Assembly (NCBI RefSeq): GCF_038449125.1
Contig: NZ_CP151800.1
Location: 2,452,406 to 2,516,405, forward strand
Direction: 5' to 3'
Origin: Kosakonia sp. BYX6
GTDB lineage: Bacteria; Pseudomonadota; Gammaproteobacteria; Enterobacterales; Enterobacteriaceae
DNA: 64,000 nucleotides
Shown: piece by piece, positions 18,149-28,642 of the stretch
Layout: each line of letters begins with the position of its first letter
Numbering within the stretch: position 1 is the stretch's first letter
Made by a program: the position numbers and the translations under genes
The notes under the pieces: generated by a model
Databases searched by the model: none
Seen by the model: the letters and a program-made list of their open reading frames with translations, nothing else
Told to the model about the DNA's origin: nothing

Positions 18149-18805
18149 TTATTTGATGCCTTCGGTACTCTCTTTTTTGGCTTCCATACGTTCAACATCG
18201 CGGTACCAGCGCGGGTGATGTTTTTGCGCCCAGCGGCGGCTGACTTTGCCTTCGACCATGCCTTTGATGGAACCTTTCACCCAGAACGCCATATACATAT
18301 GGATCAGGATGGCGTGGATCAAAATAATTGCGGAAGTTGCATGCAGCAGCAGGCTGTAGCGAATCACCTGAATGGGGAAGTACTGTGCAAAGTACGGGCG
18401 CCAGATGATGACGCCGGTCACCAGCAGCACGGTCATCATGCTCATAATGGTCCAGAACATCATCTTTTGCCCGGCGTTGTACTTACCGACTTTCGCCACT
18501 TTATGCTCGTTGCCTTTCAGCACCTCAACAATGTTTTTAATCCACGGCAGGTCTTGCTTATCCGGGATGTTGTGATGCACAAAACGCACAAACATAAACA
18601 TCAGCGCCACGAAGACAAGCACGCCGAAAAATGGGTGCAAAATGCGCCCCATTTGCGGCGTACCGAAGGTTTCCGTCAGCCATTGCAGCGTCGGGAAGAA
18701 AAACGAAATGCCGGAGAGCGCGACCAGGAAAAAGCAGATAACGACCGTCCAGTGACAGGCGCGGTCGACAAACTTTGTGCGCACAATCATTTTTGACTTA
18801 CTCAT
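18149..18805 (-). CDS. fdnI: Formate dehydrogenase-N gamma subunit, cytochrome b556
   Basis: 218 residues with four membrane helices. It anchors the formate dehydrogenase-N complex and passes electrons from the FdnH iron-sulfur clusters through two haems b to menaquinone. Haem-ligand histidines are present in [17 protein letters not shown] and the [13 protein letters not shown] segment. The start [12 protein letters not shown] is identical to that of E. coli FdnI. It overlaps the end of fdnH by 8 bp, indicating translational coupling. Confidence 0.96.
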   Translation of the reverse strand: MSKSKMIVRTKFVDRACHWTVVICFFLVALSGISFFFPTLQWLTETFGTPQMGRILHPFFGVLVFVALMFMFVRFVHHNIPDKQDLPWIKNIVEVLKGNEHKVAKVGKYNAGQKMMFWTIMSMMTVLLVTGVIIWRPYFAQYFPIQVIRYSLLLHATSAIILIHAILIHMYMAFWVKGSIKGMVEGKVSRRWAQKHHPRWYRDVERMEAKKESTEGIK

Positions 18806-19682
18806 GATGCTCCTCTTCGTCGTCAGCCACTTCTTTGTTCGGCCCGATGCCAATGTAGTGGTAAATCAGACCGGCAAAGGTGGCGAGGAAACCCGCTGCT
18901 GACAACGGTTTCAGCACCCCTTTCCACAGCCCGACCGCCGTATCGATGTGCGGATCTTTCGCCAAACCGTGATAAAGCGGCGGATTGTCCGCATGGTGCA
19001 GCACATACATCACATGCGTACCGCCAACGCCCTGCGGGTTATAAATCCCCGCATTGCTATAGCCGCGCGCTTTTAGCTTCTCAACCCGTTGCTCGCCCAG
19101 TTCCAGCATCTCTTTTTTCGTACCGAAATGAATGGCGCCGGTCGGGCACGTTTTTACGCACGCCGGTTCCTGACCAACACTGACGCGATCGACACACAGC
19201 GTGCATTTATAAACCCGGTTATCCTCTTTATTGAGGCGCGGGACGTTAAATGGACACCCGGCGATGCAGTAGCCGCAACCAATGCAGTTCTCCTGCTGAA
19301 AGTCGACAATACCGTTCGCGTACTGGATGATTGCCCCGGAAGACGGGCACGCTTTCAGGCAGCCCGGATCCGCGCAGTGCATGCAGCCATCTTTGCGGAT
19401 CAGCCACTCCAGCTTGCCGTTCTGTTCGGTTTCGCTAAAGCGCATTACCGTCCAGGACTTGGCGCTGAGATCGGCCGGGTTATCGTAAACCCCGACGCAG
19501 TGCCCCACTTCATCGCGAATATCGTTCCACTCTGAGCACGCCACCTGGCAGGCTTTGCAGCCCACACAGGTGGAAACATCAATGAGCTTGGCGACTTCCG
19601 CTTTATCGTCACGCGCCCTCGGCGGCGGCGTGATCCCGTTGGTCGCGGAGCGTTTAATAATGTCCTGCGTTTCCATAGCCAT
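18798..19682 (-). CDS. fdnH: Formate dehydrogenase-N beta subunit, 4x[4Fe-4S] protein
   Basis: 294 residues, the same length as E. coli FdnH. Four ferredoxin-type cysteine groups are visible: [35 protein letters not shown], and CTLC with CVKTC. A single C-terminal membrane helix (about 256-277, [16 protein letters not shown]) attaches it to FdnI. It carries electrons from the FdnG molybdenum site across the complex. It lies 12 bp after fdnG. Confidence 0.97.
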   Translation of the reverse strand: MAMETQDIIKRSATNGITPPPRARDDKAEVAKLIDVSTCVGCKACQVACSEWNDIRDEVGHCVGVYDNPADLSAKSWTVMRFSETEQNGKLEWLIRKDGCMHCADPGCLKACPSSGAIIQYANGIVDFQQENCIGCGYCIAGCPFNVPRLNKEDNRVYKCTLCVDRVSVGQEPACVKTCPTGAIHFGTKKEMLELGEQRVEKLKARGYSNAGIYNPQGVGGTHVMYVLHHADNPPLYHGLAKDPHIDTAVGLWKGVLKPLSAAGFLATFAGLIYHYIGIGPNKEVADDEEEHHE

Positions 19683-19694
19683 AATTTCGCTCCG

Positions 19695-22600
19695 TTACGC
19701 CTTCTCGATATTCACTAAAAACGCTTTGTATTCCGGCGTTTGCGAGTTCGCATCGCCAACGTTAGGTGTCAGCGTGTTGGCGATATAACCTTTCTGCGCC
19801 ACCCCTTCAAAGCCCCAGTGCAATGGAATACCGACGGTTTCCACCTGTTGACCATGCACCTGCAAGGTACGCAAACGGCGCGTCACCACCGCAACCGCGC
19901 GAATAAAACCGCGTTTGCTGCTGACCCGCACACGGTCGCCATTGTTGATACCTTTTGCCGCCGCCAGCGTTTCGCTGATTTCGACAAACTGCTGCGGTTG
20001 GGCAATAGCGTTCAGACGCGCGTGCTTGGTCCAGGTATGGAAGTGCTCCGTCAGGCGATACGTTGTGCCGACATACGGGAACTGGTCTTTTTTCCCCATA
20101 CGCTTGATATCGTCTTCGTAAATACGCACCACCGGGTTGGAAACCACATTCGGGTGCAACGGGTTGGTGCCAAGCGGCGTTTCCATTGGCTCGTAGTGCT
20201 CCGGGAATGGCCCTTCTGCCAGTTTGTCGAGGGCAAACAGACGACCCAGCCCTTCCTGCTGCATGATGAACGGGCCGGTATTGCTGCCCGGAGGGGCGGT
20301 GTTGAAGTCCGGAATATCGTTGCCGACCCACTTCGCGCCGTTCCACTGGATAAGCATGCGTTTCGCATCCCAGGGTTTGCCCTGGAAATCAGCCGACGCG
20401 CGGTTATAGAGCACACGGCGATTCATCGGCCATGCCCACGCCCATCCCAGCGTATTGCCCAACCCGGACGGGTCAGCGTTATCGCGGTTGGCCATCTGGT
20501 TGCCCTGATCCGTCCAGCTTCCGCTGTAGATCCAGCATGACGACGCTGTTGAACCGTCATCGCGCAGCAGCGCAAAGCTATTGAGCAACTGGCCTTTTTT
20601 CGCCAGCAGTTGCCCGTTCGCATCATAGAGATCCGCCAGCGCATAGCCGTTGTTCTCTTTCGCCACTTCTTCCGAATGCGGATTGTGCGGCTGGCTGTAG
20701 TTCCAGGACATTTTCAGTAGCGGTTCAGCGCCTTTACCACCTTCCGTGCGATACATGTCGCGCAGGCGATGGTAAATCCCGGCGAGAATTTCGCCATCGT
20801 TAAGCGCTTCGCCCGGTGCGTCCTGGCCTTTCCAGTGCCACTGCAACCAGCGCCCGGAGTTGGCAATCGAGCCATCTTCTTCCGCAAAGCAGGTAGATGG
20901 CAGGCGGAACACTTCAGTGGCGATCGCCGCCGGATCGACATCGTTCATTTCGCCGTGGTTCTGCCAGAACGTGGAGGTTTCCGTGACCAGCGGGTCAATC
21001 ACCACCATGTACTTCAGCTTGCTCAACGTGCTAACGACTTTGTTTTTGTCCGGGAACGACGCCACCGGGTTAAAGCCCTGACAGATATAACCGGTGACGT
21101 CACCCTTCGACATCATGTTGAAATACTTGATGACGTCGTAGGCCTGATCCCACTTCGGTAGCCAGTCGAAGCCCCAGTCGTTCTCTTGCTGTGCCGCGTC
21201 GCCATAAAACGATTTCATCAGGCTGACAAAGAATTTTGGATAGTTACTCCAGTAGTTGACCTGATCCGGCAACGTCGCTTTCGGCGTATTGGCCGCCAGA
21301 TATTGCTGCAAGTCGGTCTGTTTCTCTGACGGCAACGTCAGGTAACCCGGCAGGCTGGTTGACAGCAAACCGAGATCCGTCAGCCCCTGAATATTGGAGT
21401 GACCGCGCAGGGCATTTACCCCGCCACCGGCCATTCCCATATTGCCGAGCAGCAACTGGATCATCGCCATCGTGCGGATGTTTTGTGCGCCCACAGTGTG
21501 TTGCGTCCAGCCCAGCGCATATAAGAACGTGGTGGTTCGGTCCACCGCGCTGGTGGAGGCCAGCACTTCGCACACTTTCAGGAAGTCCGCTTTTGGCGTG
21601 CCGCAGATGTTTTCCACCGTTTCCGGCGTGTAGCGCGCAACGTGCTGTTTCAGCAAATTCCACACACAGCGCGGGTGGGTCAGCGTGTCATCGCGTTTGG
21701 CATAACCGTTTTCGTCAAACTGATAGTTCCACGTCGTCTTGTCATACTGGCGTTTTTGTTCGTCGTAGCCGCTGAACAAGCCGTCTTCAAAAGCAAAATC
21801 ATCGCGCACCAGCAAGCTGGCGTTGGTGTAGTGTTGAACGTATTCGGCGTTGATTTTGTTGTTTTCAATCAGGTAGCGCAGCACGCCGGAGAGGAAGGTA
21901 ATATCCGTCCCGGAACGTATTGGCGCATAGATATCGGCAACCGAGGCCGTGCGCGTAAAACGCGGATCGACCACGATAAGTGTCGCGTCATTGTTGTTTT
22001 TGGCTTCCATCGCCCAGCGGAAACCGACCGGGTGGGCTTCAGCGGCGTTGCCGCCCATTACCATCACCACGTTGGCGTTTTTGATATCAACCCAGTGGTT
22101 GGTCATCGCACCGCGACCAAATGTTGGAGCAAGACTTGCTACCGTTGGTCCGTGTCAGACGCGTGCCTGGTTATCTACCGCCAGCATGCCAAGCGAACGC
22201 ACAAATTTTTGCGTTAGCATGCCGGTTTCATTACTCGCCGCCGAGGCGCAGAGCATACCGGTGGAGAGCCAGCGGTTCACTTTCACACCGTCAGTGTTGT
22301 TCTCAACAAAATGCGCGTCGCGGTCATCTTTCATCAGACGCGCGATGCGGTTAAACGCTTCATCCCAACTGATACGCTGCCATTTATCAGAACCTGGCGC
22401 GCGGTATTCCGGGTAACGCAGGCGGTTTTCACTGTGGACATAATCAAGCAGGCCGGCTCCCTTCGGGCACAGCGCACCACGGCTGACCGGGTGATCCGGA
22501 TCCCCTTCGATATGGTAAATCGCTTCTTTGGCGTTCTTCGCGCCATCGCCCAGGCTATACATTAATAACCCACAACCCACGGAACAGTATGTACAGGAGT

Positions 22601-22742
22601 TTCGAACCTCTTTCGCGCGCAGTAATTTATAATTTCGCGTCTGAGCCAGCGCCATTTTGGGGGCAAACCCCAATGCAGCCACTGTCGTTCCTGCCATTCC
22701 GCCCGCGCAGATCCGGAAAAATTGTCTGCGGTTGACGTTCAT
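19695..22742 (-). CDS. fdnG: Formate dehydrogenase-N catalytic subunit, selenoprotein (in-frame UGA = selenocysteine 196)
   Basis: 1015 residues when the in-frame TGA at 22157-22155 is read as selenocysteine; it is codon 196, the same position as in E. coli FdnG. Without recoding, the gene would look split into 195- and 803-residue pieces. The N-terminus has a twin-arginine signal (NRRQFFRICAGG), so the folded subunit is exported by Tat. A [4Fe-4S] motif CTYCSVGCG (near residue 50) and a molybdopterin-guanine dinucleotide fold follow. It oxidises formate in the periplasm during nitrate respiration. GAGGAAAG precedes the ATG. Promoter sites for FNR and NarL lie upstream. Confidence 0.97.
22110..22157 (-). 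promoter_or_regulatory. Bacterial SECIS element of fdnG
   Basis: Just 3' of the UGA, the stem AGCAAG-U-CUUGCU with an apical GU loop lies about 17 nt from the UGA, inside ACGGU...CCAAC pairing. This is the position and shape recognised by SelB to insert selenocysteine. Confidence 0.85.
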
Positions 22743-22783
22743 TGCTTTCCTCAAAATATTTATCTTTGATTGCGGCCGGGAAA

Positions 22784-22884
22784 CTAAACATTTCACGTGG
22801 TGAGTTAATTGCGGCAAATCAATAATGACAGCAGTTAATCCTAAATAGTCCCATTTATGTGGCGTTATCCCCCCTTTGGGGGTA
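22784..22884 (-). promoter_or_regulatory. fdnG promoter with FNR-like and NarL-like sites
   Basis: On the reverse strand, TTGATTTGCCGCAA (22822-22809) resembles an FNR box (TTGATNNNNATCAA, two mismatches). TACCCCCAAAGGGGGG (22884-22869) resembles the 7-2-7 NarL arrangement. Their centres are 61 bp apart, matching the spacing reported for E. coli fdnG (about -42 and -104). A -10-like TTTAGT lies about 30 bp downstream of the FNR site, at 22788-22783. Sites are by inspection only. Confidence 0.55.
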
Positions 22885-22963
22885 GGCCTACCGGATTTGT
22901 ATTCGCGATGTTTGAAACGAGCGTGTTATAAGTTGAGGTTTTGTTTCAGGCCAGATAAGTGAA

Positions 22964-23848
22964 GTGATGAATAGAAAACGCGCGACATTAATTGGTTTAC
23001 TGGCGGTATTACTGTGGAGCACGATGGTCGGCTTTATTCGTGCCGTCAGCGAAGGGCTGGGGCCGGTGGGCGGCGCGGCGATGATCTATACCTTAAGCGG
23101 ATTATTGCTGATCGTGACGGTCGGCTTTCCCGATTTGCGGCGCTTTTCGCCACGTTATCTGCTTGCCGGTAGCGTGTTATTTGTCAGCTACGAGCTATGC
23201 CTCGCGCTGTCGCTGGGTTTTGCGGCGACGCGCCAACAGGCGATTGAAGTCGGCATGGTCAATTATTTATGGCCGAGTTTGACGATCTTATGCGCGATAT
23301 TATTCAACGGCCAAAAATCGAATTTTTGGGTGGTCCCCGGTTTATTACTGGCGATTCTCGGCGTCAGTTGGGTATTAGGCGGTGAAAGCGGGCTAAACAT
23401 CGCCGACATTAAACAGAATATTATTTCCAGCCCGCTCAGTTATGCGTTGGCCTTTGCCGGGGCGTTTATTTGGGCGATTTACTGCACGGTCACCACCAAA
23501 TATGCGAAAGGCGCAAACGGTATCACGCTCTTTGTGTTGCTGACAGCGGCAACCTTGTGGGTGAAATTTGCCTTATCGCCGCAGCCGCCGATGACCTTCA
23601 CACTGGCGGTGACCGTGAAATTAGTGATGACTGCCATTGCGCTGGGTTTTGGTTATGCGTCATGGAATATCGGCATTCTGCACGGCAATGTCACGGTGCT
23701 GGCGGCCGCGTCCTATTTCACGCCGGTGCTCTCGTCGGCGCTGGCCGCCGTGGTGCTCAACGCCCCGCTCTCCTTCGCTTTCTGGCAAGGGGCGTTGATG
23801 GTGTGCGGCGGATCGCTGCTCTGCTGGTGGTCAACCCGCCAGGTTTAA
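22964..23848 (+). CDS. yddG: Aromatic amino-acid exporter YddG (DMT superfamily)
   Basis: 294 residues with ten predicted membrane helices and two EamA-type repeats. E. coli and Salmonella YddG exports phenylalanine, tyrosine and tryptophan, and in Salmonella also affects methyl viologen efflux. The gene is divergent from fdnG with about 220 bp between, as in E. coli. The ORF opens with two consecutive Met codons. Its end overlaps the convergent smvA gene by 4 bp. Confidence 0.93.
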   Translation: MMNRKRATLIGLLAVLLWSTMVGFIRAVSEGLGPVGGAAMIYTLSGLLLIVTVGFPDLRRFSPRYLLAGSVLFVSYELCLALSLGFAATRQQAIEVGMVNYLWPSLTILCAILFNGQKSNFWVVPGLLLAILGVSWVLGGESGLNIADIKQNIISSPLSYALAFAGAFIWAIYCTVTTKYAKGANGITLFVLLTAATLWVKFALSPQPPMTFTLAVTVKLVMTAIALGFGYASWNIGILHGNVTVLAAASYFTPVLSSALAAVVLNAPLSFAFWQGALMVCGGSLLCWWSTRQV

Positions 23849-25338
23849 TGTTCCGCTTTTTCGACTCCCGCCAGGCTAAACCAAATCCCGACCGCCAGCA
23901 TAATTAACAGCGCGCTGGCGGTGCTGAGCGCAACGCTGTGCGAGCCGATAAATGCCGTTTTCGCCGCTGCAATGATCCCTTGCGCCAGCGCGGGATCGGC
24001 GTCCTGCGCCAGGCGAAACGCTTCGCCAATCGAGGAAGACGCTTGCGCGGCGGCGTCGCGACTCAGGCCTTGCGGCAGTTCAATAGAAGCGGCAAAGCTG
24101 CGGCTTAAAATCAGCCCGAAAACCGCAATGCCGAGGCCCGCGCCAAGTTCATAAGACATGGCTTCAATCGCGCCCGCGGCGGCGGCTTTCTCTTTGGGTG
24201 CCGCCGCCATGATTGCCGCCGTTGATGCCAACAAGGCGCTGGCGGCGCTAAAACCAAGCAGCGCCATTAGCAACCCGGCTAGCCACGGTTGTGTTGAGAA
24301 GTTAGTGACCGAAAGCCCCAGAAAGCTCACCGCGCTTAGCGCCATGCCGCCTGCCGCTACGCGTCGTAGCCCGAGTTTCGACACCAAAACACCGGCAATC
24401 GGCCCGCTAAAGCCGCTGGCGACCATCACCGGCAACATAAAGACACCTGCGGCGAACGGTGTGAAACCGTGAACAAATTGCAGCTCCTGCGCCATCAGCA
24501 GTTCAAAACCGACCAGCGTCACCATCGCGGTGATCGCCATCAGCACGCCACTTAAAATGACCCGATGAGTAAACAAACGCATGTCGATCATCGGCGTGCG
24601 CGCCGCCAGTTGAATGCGCACAAACAGCGTTAATAACACGGCGCCGATCAGCAATGTGCTCGCCACAATCCACAGCGGTAGCGTGCCTTTCATGGCGGTT
24701 TTGGCGCTCCACACCAATAACAAAATGGCGACAATCAGCCCAATCGCCTGGTTCAGATGCAGTGGCTGATCTTCGCGGCCCTGTTGGCGCGGCACATAAC
24801 GTGCAGTCAGCGCCATCACACCGATCACAATGGGCGTGTTAATCAGGAATACCGACCCCCAGTAAAAATGTTCTAACAGCATGCCGCCAACAAGCGGACC
24901 AAATGCCGCGCCGCCGGAACCCACTGCCGCCCAGACGCCGAGCGCGGTGTTGCGATGGCGCGTCTGTGAAAAGGTATTGCGGATCCCGGCGAGCGTGGCG
25001 GGAACAATCATCGCGGCACCTACGGCAAGCAGTGCACGCGTGGCGATAAGCCAACTGGCGCTGGTCGCAAATGCTGCCAGCAGTGACGCGCCGCCAAACA
25101 GTGCGCTGCCAATCAACAGCAGGCGTTTAAAACCGATTTTGTCGCCCAGCGCCCCCATCGGCAGTACCATCCCGGCCATCACCAGCGAGTAGATATCGAT
25201 AATCCACAGCAGCTCATTGCCGCTGGCGTTCAACTCGGCGCTGAGTGTCGGCGCGGCCACATGCAGCACCGTCGCATCAATGGCGACCGGAATATACACC
25301 AACACAATAATGACCAACGTTAACCACTGACGAAACAT
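23845..25338 (-). CDS. smvA: MFS multidrug efflux pump SmvA (DHA2 family)
   Basis: 497 residues with 14 predicted membrane helices. The N-terminus (MFRQWLTLVIIVLVYIPVAI) and motif C region (GVWAAVGSGGAAFGPLVGG) match Salmonella/Klebsiella SmvA. The pump removes cationic biocides such as methyl viologen, acriflavine, chlorhexidine and octenidine. The divergent TetR gene and a perfect palindrome upstream indicate repression, as described for SmvR in Klebsiella. Confidence 0.94.
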   Translation of the reverse strand: MFRQWLTLVIIVLVYIPVAIDATVLHVAAPTLSAELNASGNELLWIIDIYSLVMAGMVLPMGALGDKIGFKRLLLIGSALFGGASLLAAFATSASWLIATRALLAVGAAMIVPATLAGIRNTFSQTRHRNTALGVWAAVGSGGAAFGPLVGGMLLEHFYWGSVFLINTPIVIGVMALTARYVPRQQGREDQPLHLNQAIGLIVAILLLVWSAKTAMKGTLPLWIVASTLLIGAVLLTLFVRIQLAARTPMIDMRLFTHRVILSGVLMAITAMVTLVGFELLMAQELQFVHGFTPFAAGVFMLPVMVASGFSGPIAGVLVSKLGLRRVAAGGMALSAVSFLGLSVTNFSTQPWLAGLLMALLGFSAASALLASTAAIMAAAPKEKAAAAGAIEAMSYELGAGLGIAVFGLILSRSFAASIELPQGLSRDAAAQASSSIGEAFRLAQDADPALAQGIIAAAKTAFIGSHSVALSTASALLIMLAVGIWFSLAGVEKAEH

Positions 25339-25361
25339 AACTTCTCCCTCTTTTTACTATC

Positions 25362-25377
25362 CTGGACGCGCGTCCAG
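25362..25377. promoter_or_regulatory. Palindromic operator between smvA and smvR
   Basis: CTGGACGCGCGTCCAG is a perfect 16-bp palindrome 24 bp upstream of smvA. A half-like copy (GCATGTCCAG) lies at 25404-25413 nearer smvR. This is the expected position of the SmvR binding site. Confidence 0.75.
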
Positions 25378-25456
25378 AAACGCGATCCTACGTATTGTTG
25401 AACGCATGTCCAGCTTTTTGTTACACTCGCGCCACACTCAATCGCTACGAGGTTTT

Positions 25457-26032
25457 ATGCGCTATTTAAATCGGGACGATCGCCGGGAAGTGATCCTTAA
25501 GGCCGCGATGCGTGTGGCGCTGGCGGAAGGGTTTTCCGCCATGACGGTGCGCCGCATCGCCAGCGAAGCCGGTGTGGCTACCGGTCAGGTCCATCACCAT
25601 TTCACCTCGGCGAACGAGTTGAAATCGCAGGCGTTCATTCGCCTGATCGCCGAATTGCTGGAAGTCGAAGTGGTGCCCGCCAGCGCGCCGTGGCGTGAGC
25701 AGTTGCACTCAATGCTCGGCAGCGATGAAGGCGGGCTGGAGCCGTATGTGCATTTGTGGCGTGAAGCGTTATTGCTGGCGAGCAAAGAGCCGGAGATCAA
25801 AGGCGCTTACCTGCTGACCATGGAGATGTGGCACGTCAAAGTGGTGCAACTTATTGAGCAAGGCCGCGCCGCCGGGGAATTTAGTGATAACGACAGTGCG
25901 CAAAATATCGCCTGGCGTTTGATTGCGCTGGTCTGCGGCATGGACGGCATTTGTGTTTTAGGCATGCCAGATGTCGATGAAGCGGCGTTCAAGCGCCATC
26001 TGGCGGTGATGATTGAAAAAGAGCTGGGCTAA
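25457..26032 (+). CDS. smvR: TetR-family repressor SmvR
   Basis: 191 residues from the ATG at 25457, chosen because GAGG precedes it and the alternative start 51 bp upstream would run through the operator region. The N-terminal TetR helix-turn-helix (about 14-58) includes MTVRRIASEAGVATGQVHHHF; the C-terminal domain would bind the cationic inducer. It is divergent from smvA, whose expression it should repress. Its 3' end overlaps the convergent nhoA by 4 bp. Confidence 0.9.
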   Translation: MRYLNRDDRREVILKAAMRVALAEGFSAMTVRRIASEAGVATGQVHHHFTSANELKSQAFIRLIAELLEVEVVPASAPWREQLHSMLGSDEGGLEPYVHLWREALLLASKEPEIKGAYLLTMEMWHVKVVQLIEQGRAAGEFSDNDSAQNIAWRLIALVCGMDGICVLGMPDVDEAAFKRHLAVMIEKELG

Positions 26033-26871
26033 GCATGCTCACCGTGGAGATCAAAGCCGCTCATTACTTTTTCCAGTTGCTGCAGGCTAAAACCGTGTTC
26101 ACGGTCGCTGACGCCAAGCCCGAAACGGGATTGCAGGGTTTCATACAGCGCCGGAACATCGGGCAGCATGATCTCTTCCTGCGCCAGCCCCTGCTTCCAG
26201 TGGGTAAAGTGAAAGTTATTCAGCGTCATTTTTTCGCCGTCCGGCAGGTGGCGACACAGTAATAAATGGTGGCGGAAATGCGACGTCGGCCAGTGCGCCG
26301 AGTAAAAATTGCCCATCACATAATCGGCTTGATATTGCTGGCCCATTTCAAACTGATACATCGTCTGCCAGTTCTCATGGTGGCGAAACTGCAACTGCCA
26401 GTCATCACCCGTGCGTTGCAAACGGTAAAGCCCATGCGGCGTCGCCTGCTCAATATCGGCCTGCATGCGGATCGGCGCGGTCAGGCTTTGCCCGCCAAAA
26501 CCGACATCCGCAATCCACGGCTCACCGGCAAGTTGCACCAGCAGCAAACGGTGCGTGCGCGGCGGCATCTCTGGCGGATTAGCCAGCACGACGCGCCCCA
26601 ACAAACTGCGAACGTCAAAACCGACCTCTTTTAACGCCCGTTCAAACAGCCCGTTCTGCTCGAAACAGTAACCGCCGCGCCGGGCGACCACTAACTTCTG
26701 AAACAGCGCGTCATCGCTAAGGGCGATTTCACGCGCTAATACCACATCGAGATTTTCAAAAGGAATGGCGCTGTTGTGGTGTAAATGCAGCGCCCGCAGC
26801 GTTTCCAGTGACACATCGGGCGTGTGGTTCCAGCCAATACGGGCCAGATAAGCGGTCAAAAAAGGGGTCAT
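26029..26871 (-). CDS. nhoA: Arylamine N-acetyltransferase NhoA
   Basis: 280 residues (E. coli 281). The catalytic triad is at the family positions: Cys69 (RRGGYCFEQN), His107 (RTHRLL) and Asp122 (WIADVGFGG). It transfers acetyl from acetyl-CoA to arylamines, arylhydrazines or N-hydroxyarylamines. The ATG at 26871 gives the E. coli N-terminus (MTPFLTAYLARI); a longer in-frame reading lacks support. It could be read from the upstream ABC operon (75-bp gap), but no functional link is known. Confidence 0.94.
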   Translation of the reverse strand: MTPFLTAYLARIGWNHTPDVSLETLRALHLHHNSAIPFENLDVVLAREIALSDDALFQKLVVARRGGYCFEQNGLFERALKEVGFDVRSLLGRVVLANPPEMPPRTHRLLLVQLAGEPWIADVGFGGQSLTAPIRMQADIEQATPHGLYRLQRTGDDWQLQFRHHENWQTMYQFEMGQQYQADYVMGNFYSAHWPTSHFRHHLLLCRHLPDGEKMTLNNFHFTHWKQGLAQEEIMLPDVPALYETLQSRFGLGVSDREHGFSLQQLEKVMSGFDLHGEHA

Positions 26872-26946
26872 GCCGGCTCCTCGTAAAAGATGTCCCTTTG
26901 TTATAACGCATTTTTTTCCGCTCACCGGCGATTTCGTGCCCTGCAT

Positions 26947-28602
26947 TTACCCCTTTGTGCCGCGCTGCATAATGCCGAGCGCCGTCAACATCAGCGCCAG
27001 CCCGGTGATAAGCGTTAATGTCGCCATCGCCATCCCTTGCCCGACCGAACCCTGTTCAAACTGCCGCCAGATAAACACTGCCACGGTTTGTGTCCCGGCA
27101 GGCGACAGCAACAGTGAGGTCACCAACTCGCGCGACGCAATGGCAAAAACCATCAACATTGCCGCCAGCATGGCCGGGAAAATCAGTGGCAGCACAACCC
27201 AACGCAGCGCCTGAAACGCGCTGGCACCATGCACCCGCGCGGCAGGTTCAAGGTTGCCGCCTAACTGGCGCATCGCGCTGCTGATGTAGCGCACCGGCCA
27301 CGGCAACAGTAAACAGCAGTAGGAAATCAGTAAAATCGCCCACGTGTTATAGGGAGAAACCGGCCAGAACGCGCGGTTCCACAACAGAATCAATCCCACG
27401 CCGATCACCACGCCGGGCAGCGCGGCTGGCATCAACGATAGCGCATCCATCACGCCGCGCCCTCTTATCTTCTGCATCACCACCAGCCAGGCGGCGCACA
27501 ACCCTAACAGCCCGGTGATCACCGCCGCCGCCAGCGCCAGCGACAAACTGGTACCCAGCGCTGAAAGTGCGTCGCCGCTCTGGGCAAACAGCGCGACAAA
27601 GTGCTTAACGGTGAGATTCGCCAGCGACAAGCCACCGGACAGCGTGGCGCTAAAACCGGTTATTGCCATCGATAACCCCGGCAGCACCACCGCCAGAAAA
27701 CCGATCGCCGCCATCACCAGCACCACCGGCACGGCGACAAAACCGAGTCTGGCACCGACATGTTCAGTCGGCTTGCCGGAAACGCTGGTCACGTCTTTAT
27801 CGCCGGTGAGTTTGCGCTGCAACCACCAACCGCCCAGCGCGATGACAATTAACACCACCGACAACATCGACGCGCCGGGTAAATCAATCGGCCAGTCGGC
27901 AAGTTTTTCTTCAATGCCAACCGTCAGCATCACAACGCCGGAACGTGTGCCGAGCGCGGCGGGCACGCCGTACTCTTCCACCGCCAGGGTGAATGCCAGC
28001 AACATGCCCGCCGCCAGCGCGGGCGACAACAGCGGCAGAGTGATGTGATAAAACGCTTTCCACGGTGTCGCGCCATGAACCCGTGCGACCATTGCCAGCC
28101 GTTGCCCGCTGGCGAGCAAACTGCGCGACACAGCGAAATAGACCACCGGGAAAATATTCAGCGTCATCACCAGCACAATGCCGGTTTTGCTGAATAAGAG
28201 ATTGTTGAGATCCAGCCCGGTCAGCTGCATCAGATAGCCCTGGGTTTGCAGCACCAGCATCCACGACAGCGCCGCAATATACGGCGGCGTGAGAAAAGGA
28301 ATGAGAAACAGCAGATCCCACAATTTGGGGCACGGCATATCGAACAAGCCGCGCGCTACGCCGAGCGGTAAACCGATCACCGCGCTGAGCAGTGCCACGC
28401 CTATGGCGATTTGCAGCGTACCGCTAAACATTGCGGGCAACTGCGGCGCCTTGAGCAACGCGGGAATGGCGGAAAACGCGCCGTCGAGTTTCCCGGCGCT
28501 GAAATGCGGAAAGACCGCCTGCAAAAGAATAAACAGCAACGGCAGCGCCACCAGCATGATCAGCAGCACCATCGTTACCCGCGCAATCACTTTCTGGTTC
28601 AC
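26947..28602 (-). CDS. ABC importer permease, double-length FbpB type (Fe3+ / 2-aminoethylphosphonate / sugar-phosphate class)
   Basis: 551 residues with about 12 membrane helices arranged as two fused permease halves. Each has an EAA-like loop (RVHGATPWKAFYHITLPLL near 175 and RVHGASAFQALRWVVLPLI near 450). This fused layout is typical of Fe3+, 2-aminoethylphosphonate and hexose-phosphate importers. It is the third gene of a reverse-strand operon (ATPase, binding protein, permease), 40 bp after the binding protein. Confidence 0.85.
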   Translation of the reverse strand: MNQKVIARVTMVLLIMLVALPLLFILLQAVFPHFSAGKLDGAFSAIPALLKAPQLPAMFSGTLQIAIGVALLSAVIGLPLGVARGLFDMPCPKLWDLLFLIPFLTPPYIAALSWMLVLQTQGYLMQLTGLDLNNLLFSKTGIVLVMTLNIFPVVYFAVSRSLLASGQRLAMVARVHGATPWKAFYHITLPLLSPALAAGMLLAFTLAVEEYGVPAALGTRSGVVMLTVGIEEKLADWPIDLPGASMLSVVLIVIALGGWWLQRKLTGDKDVTSVSGKPTEHVGARLGFVAVPVVLVMAAIGFLAVVLPGLSMAITGFSATLSGGLSLANLTVKHFVALFAQSGDALSALGTSLSLALAAAVITGLLGLCAAWLVVMQKIRGRGVMDALSLMPAALPGVVIGVGLILLWNRAFWPVSPYNTWAILLISYCCLLLPWPVRYISSAMRQLGGNLEPAARVHGASAFQALRWVVLPLIFPAMLAAMLMVFAIASRELVTSLLLSPAGTQTVAVFIWRQFEQGSVGQGMAMATLTLITGLALMLTALGIMQRGTKG

Positions 28603-28642
28603 GGCGGAGTTCCTGAAAGCGGGGTGGCCCCCGCAGTGGGTT

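Noticed and set aside
22107-22157. Apparent frameshift or nonsense break in fdnG
   Set aside because: The TGA is codon 196 in perfect frame with a SECIS hairpin, hence selenocysteine and not a mutation.
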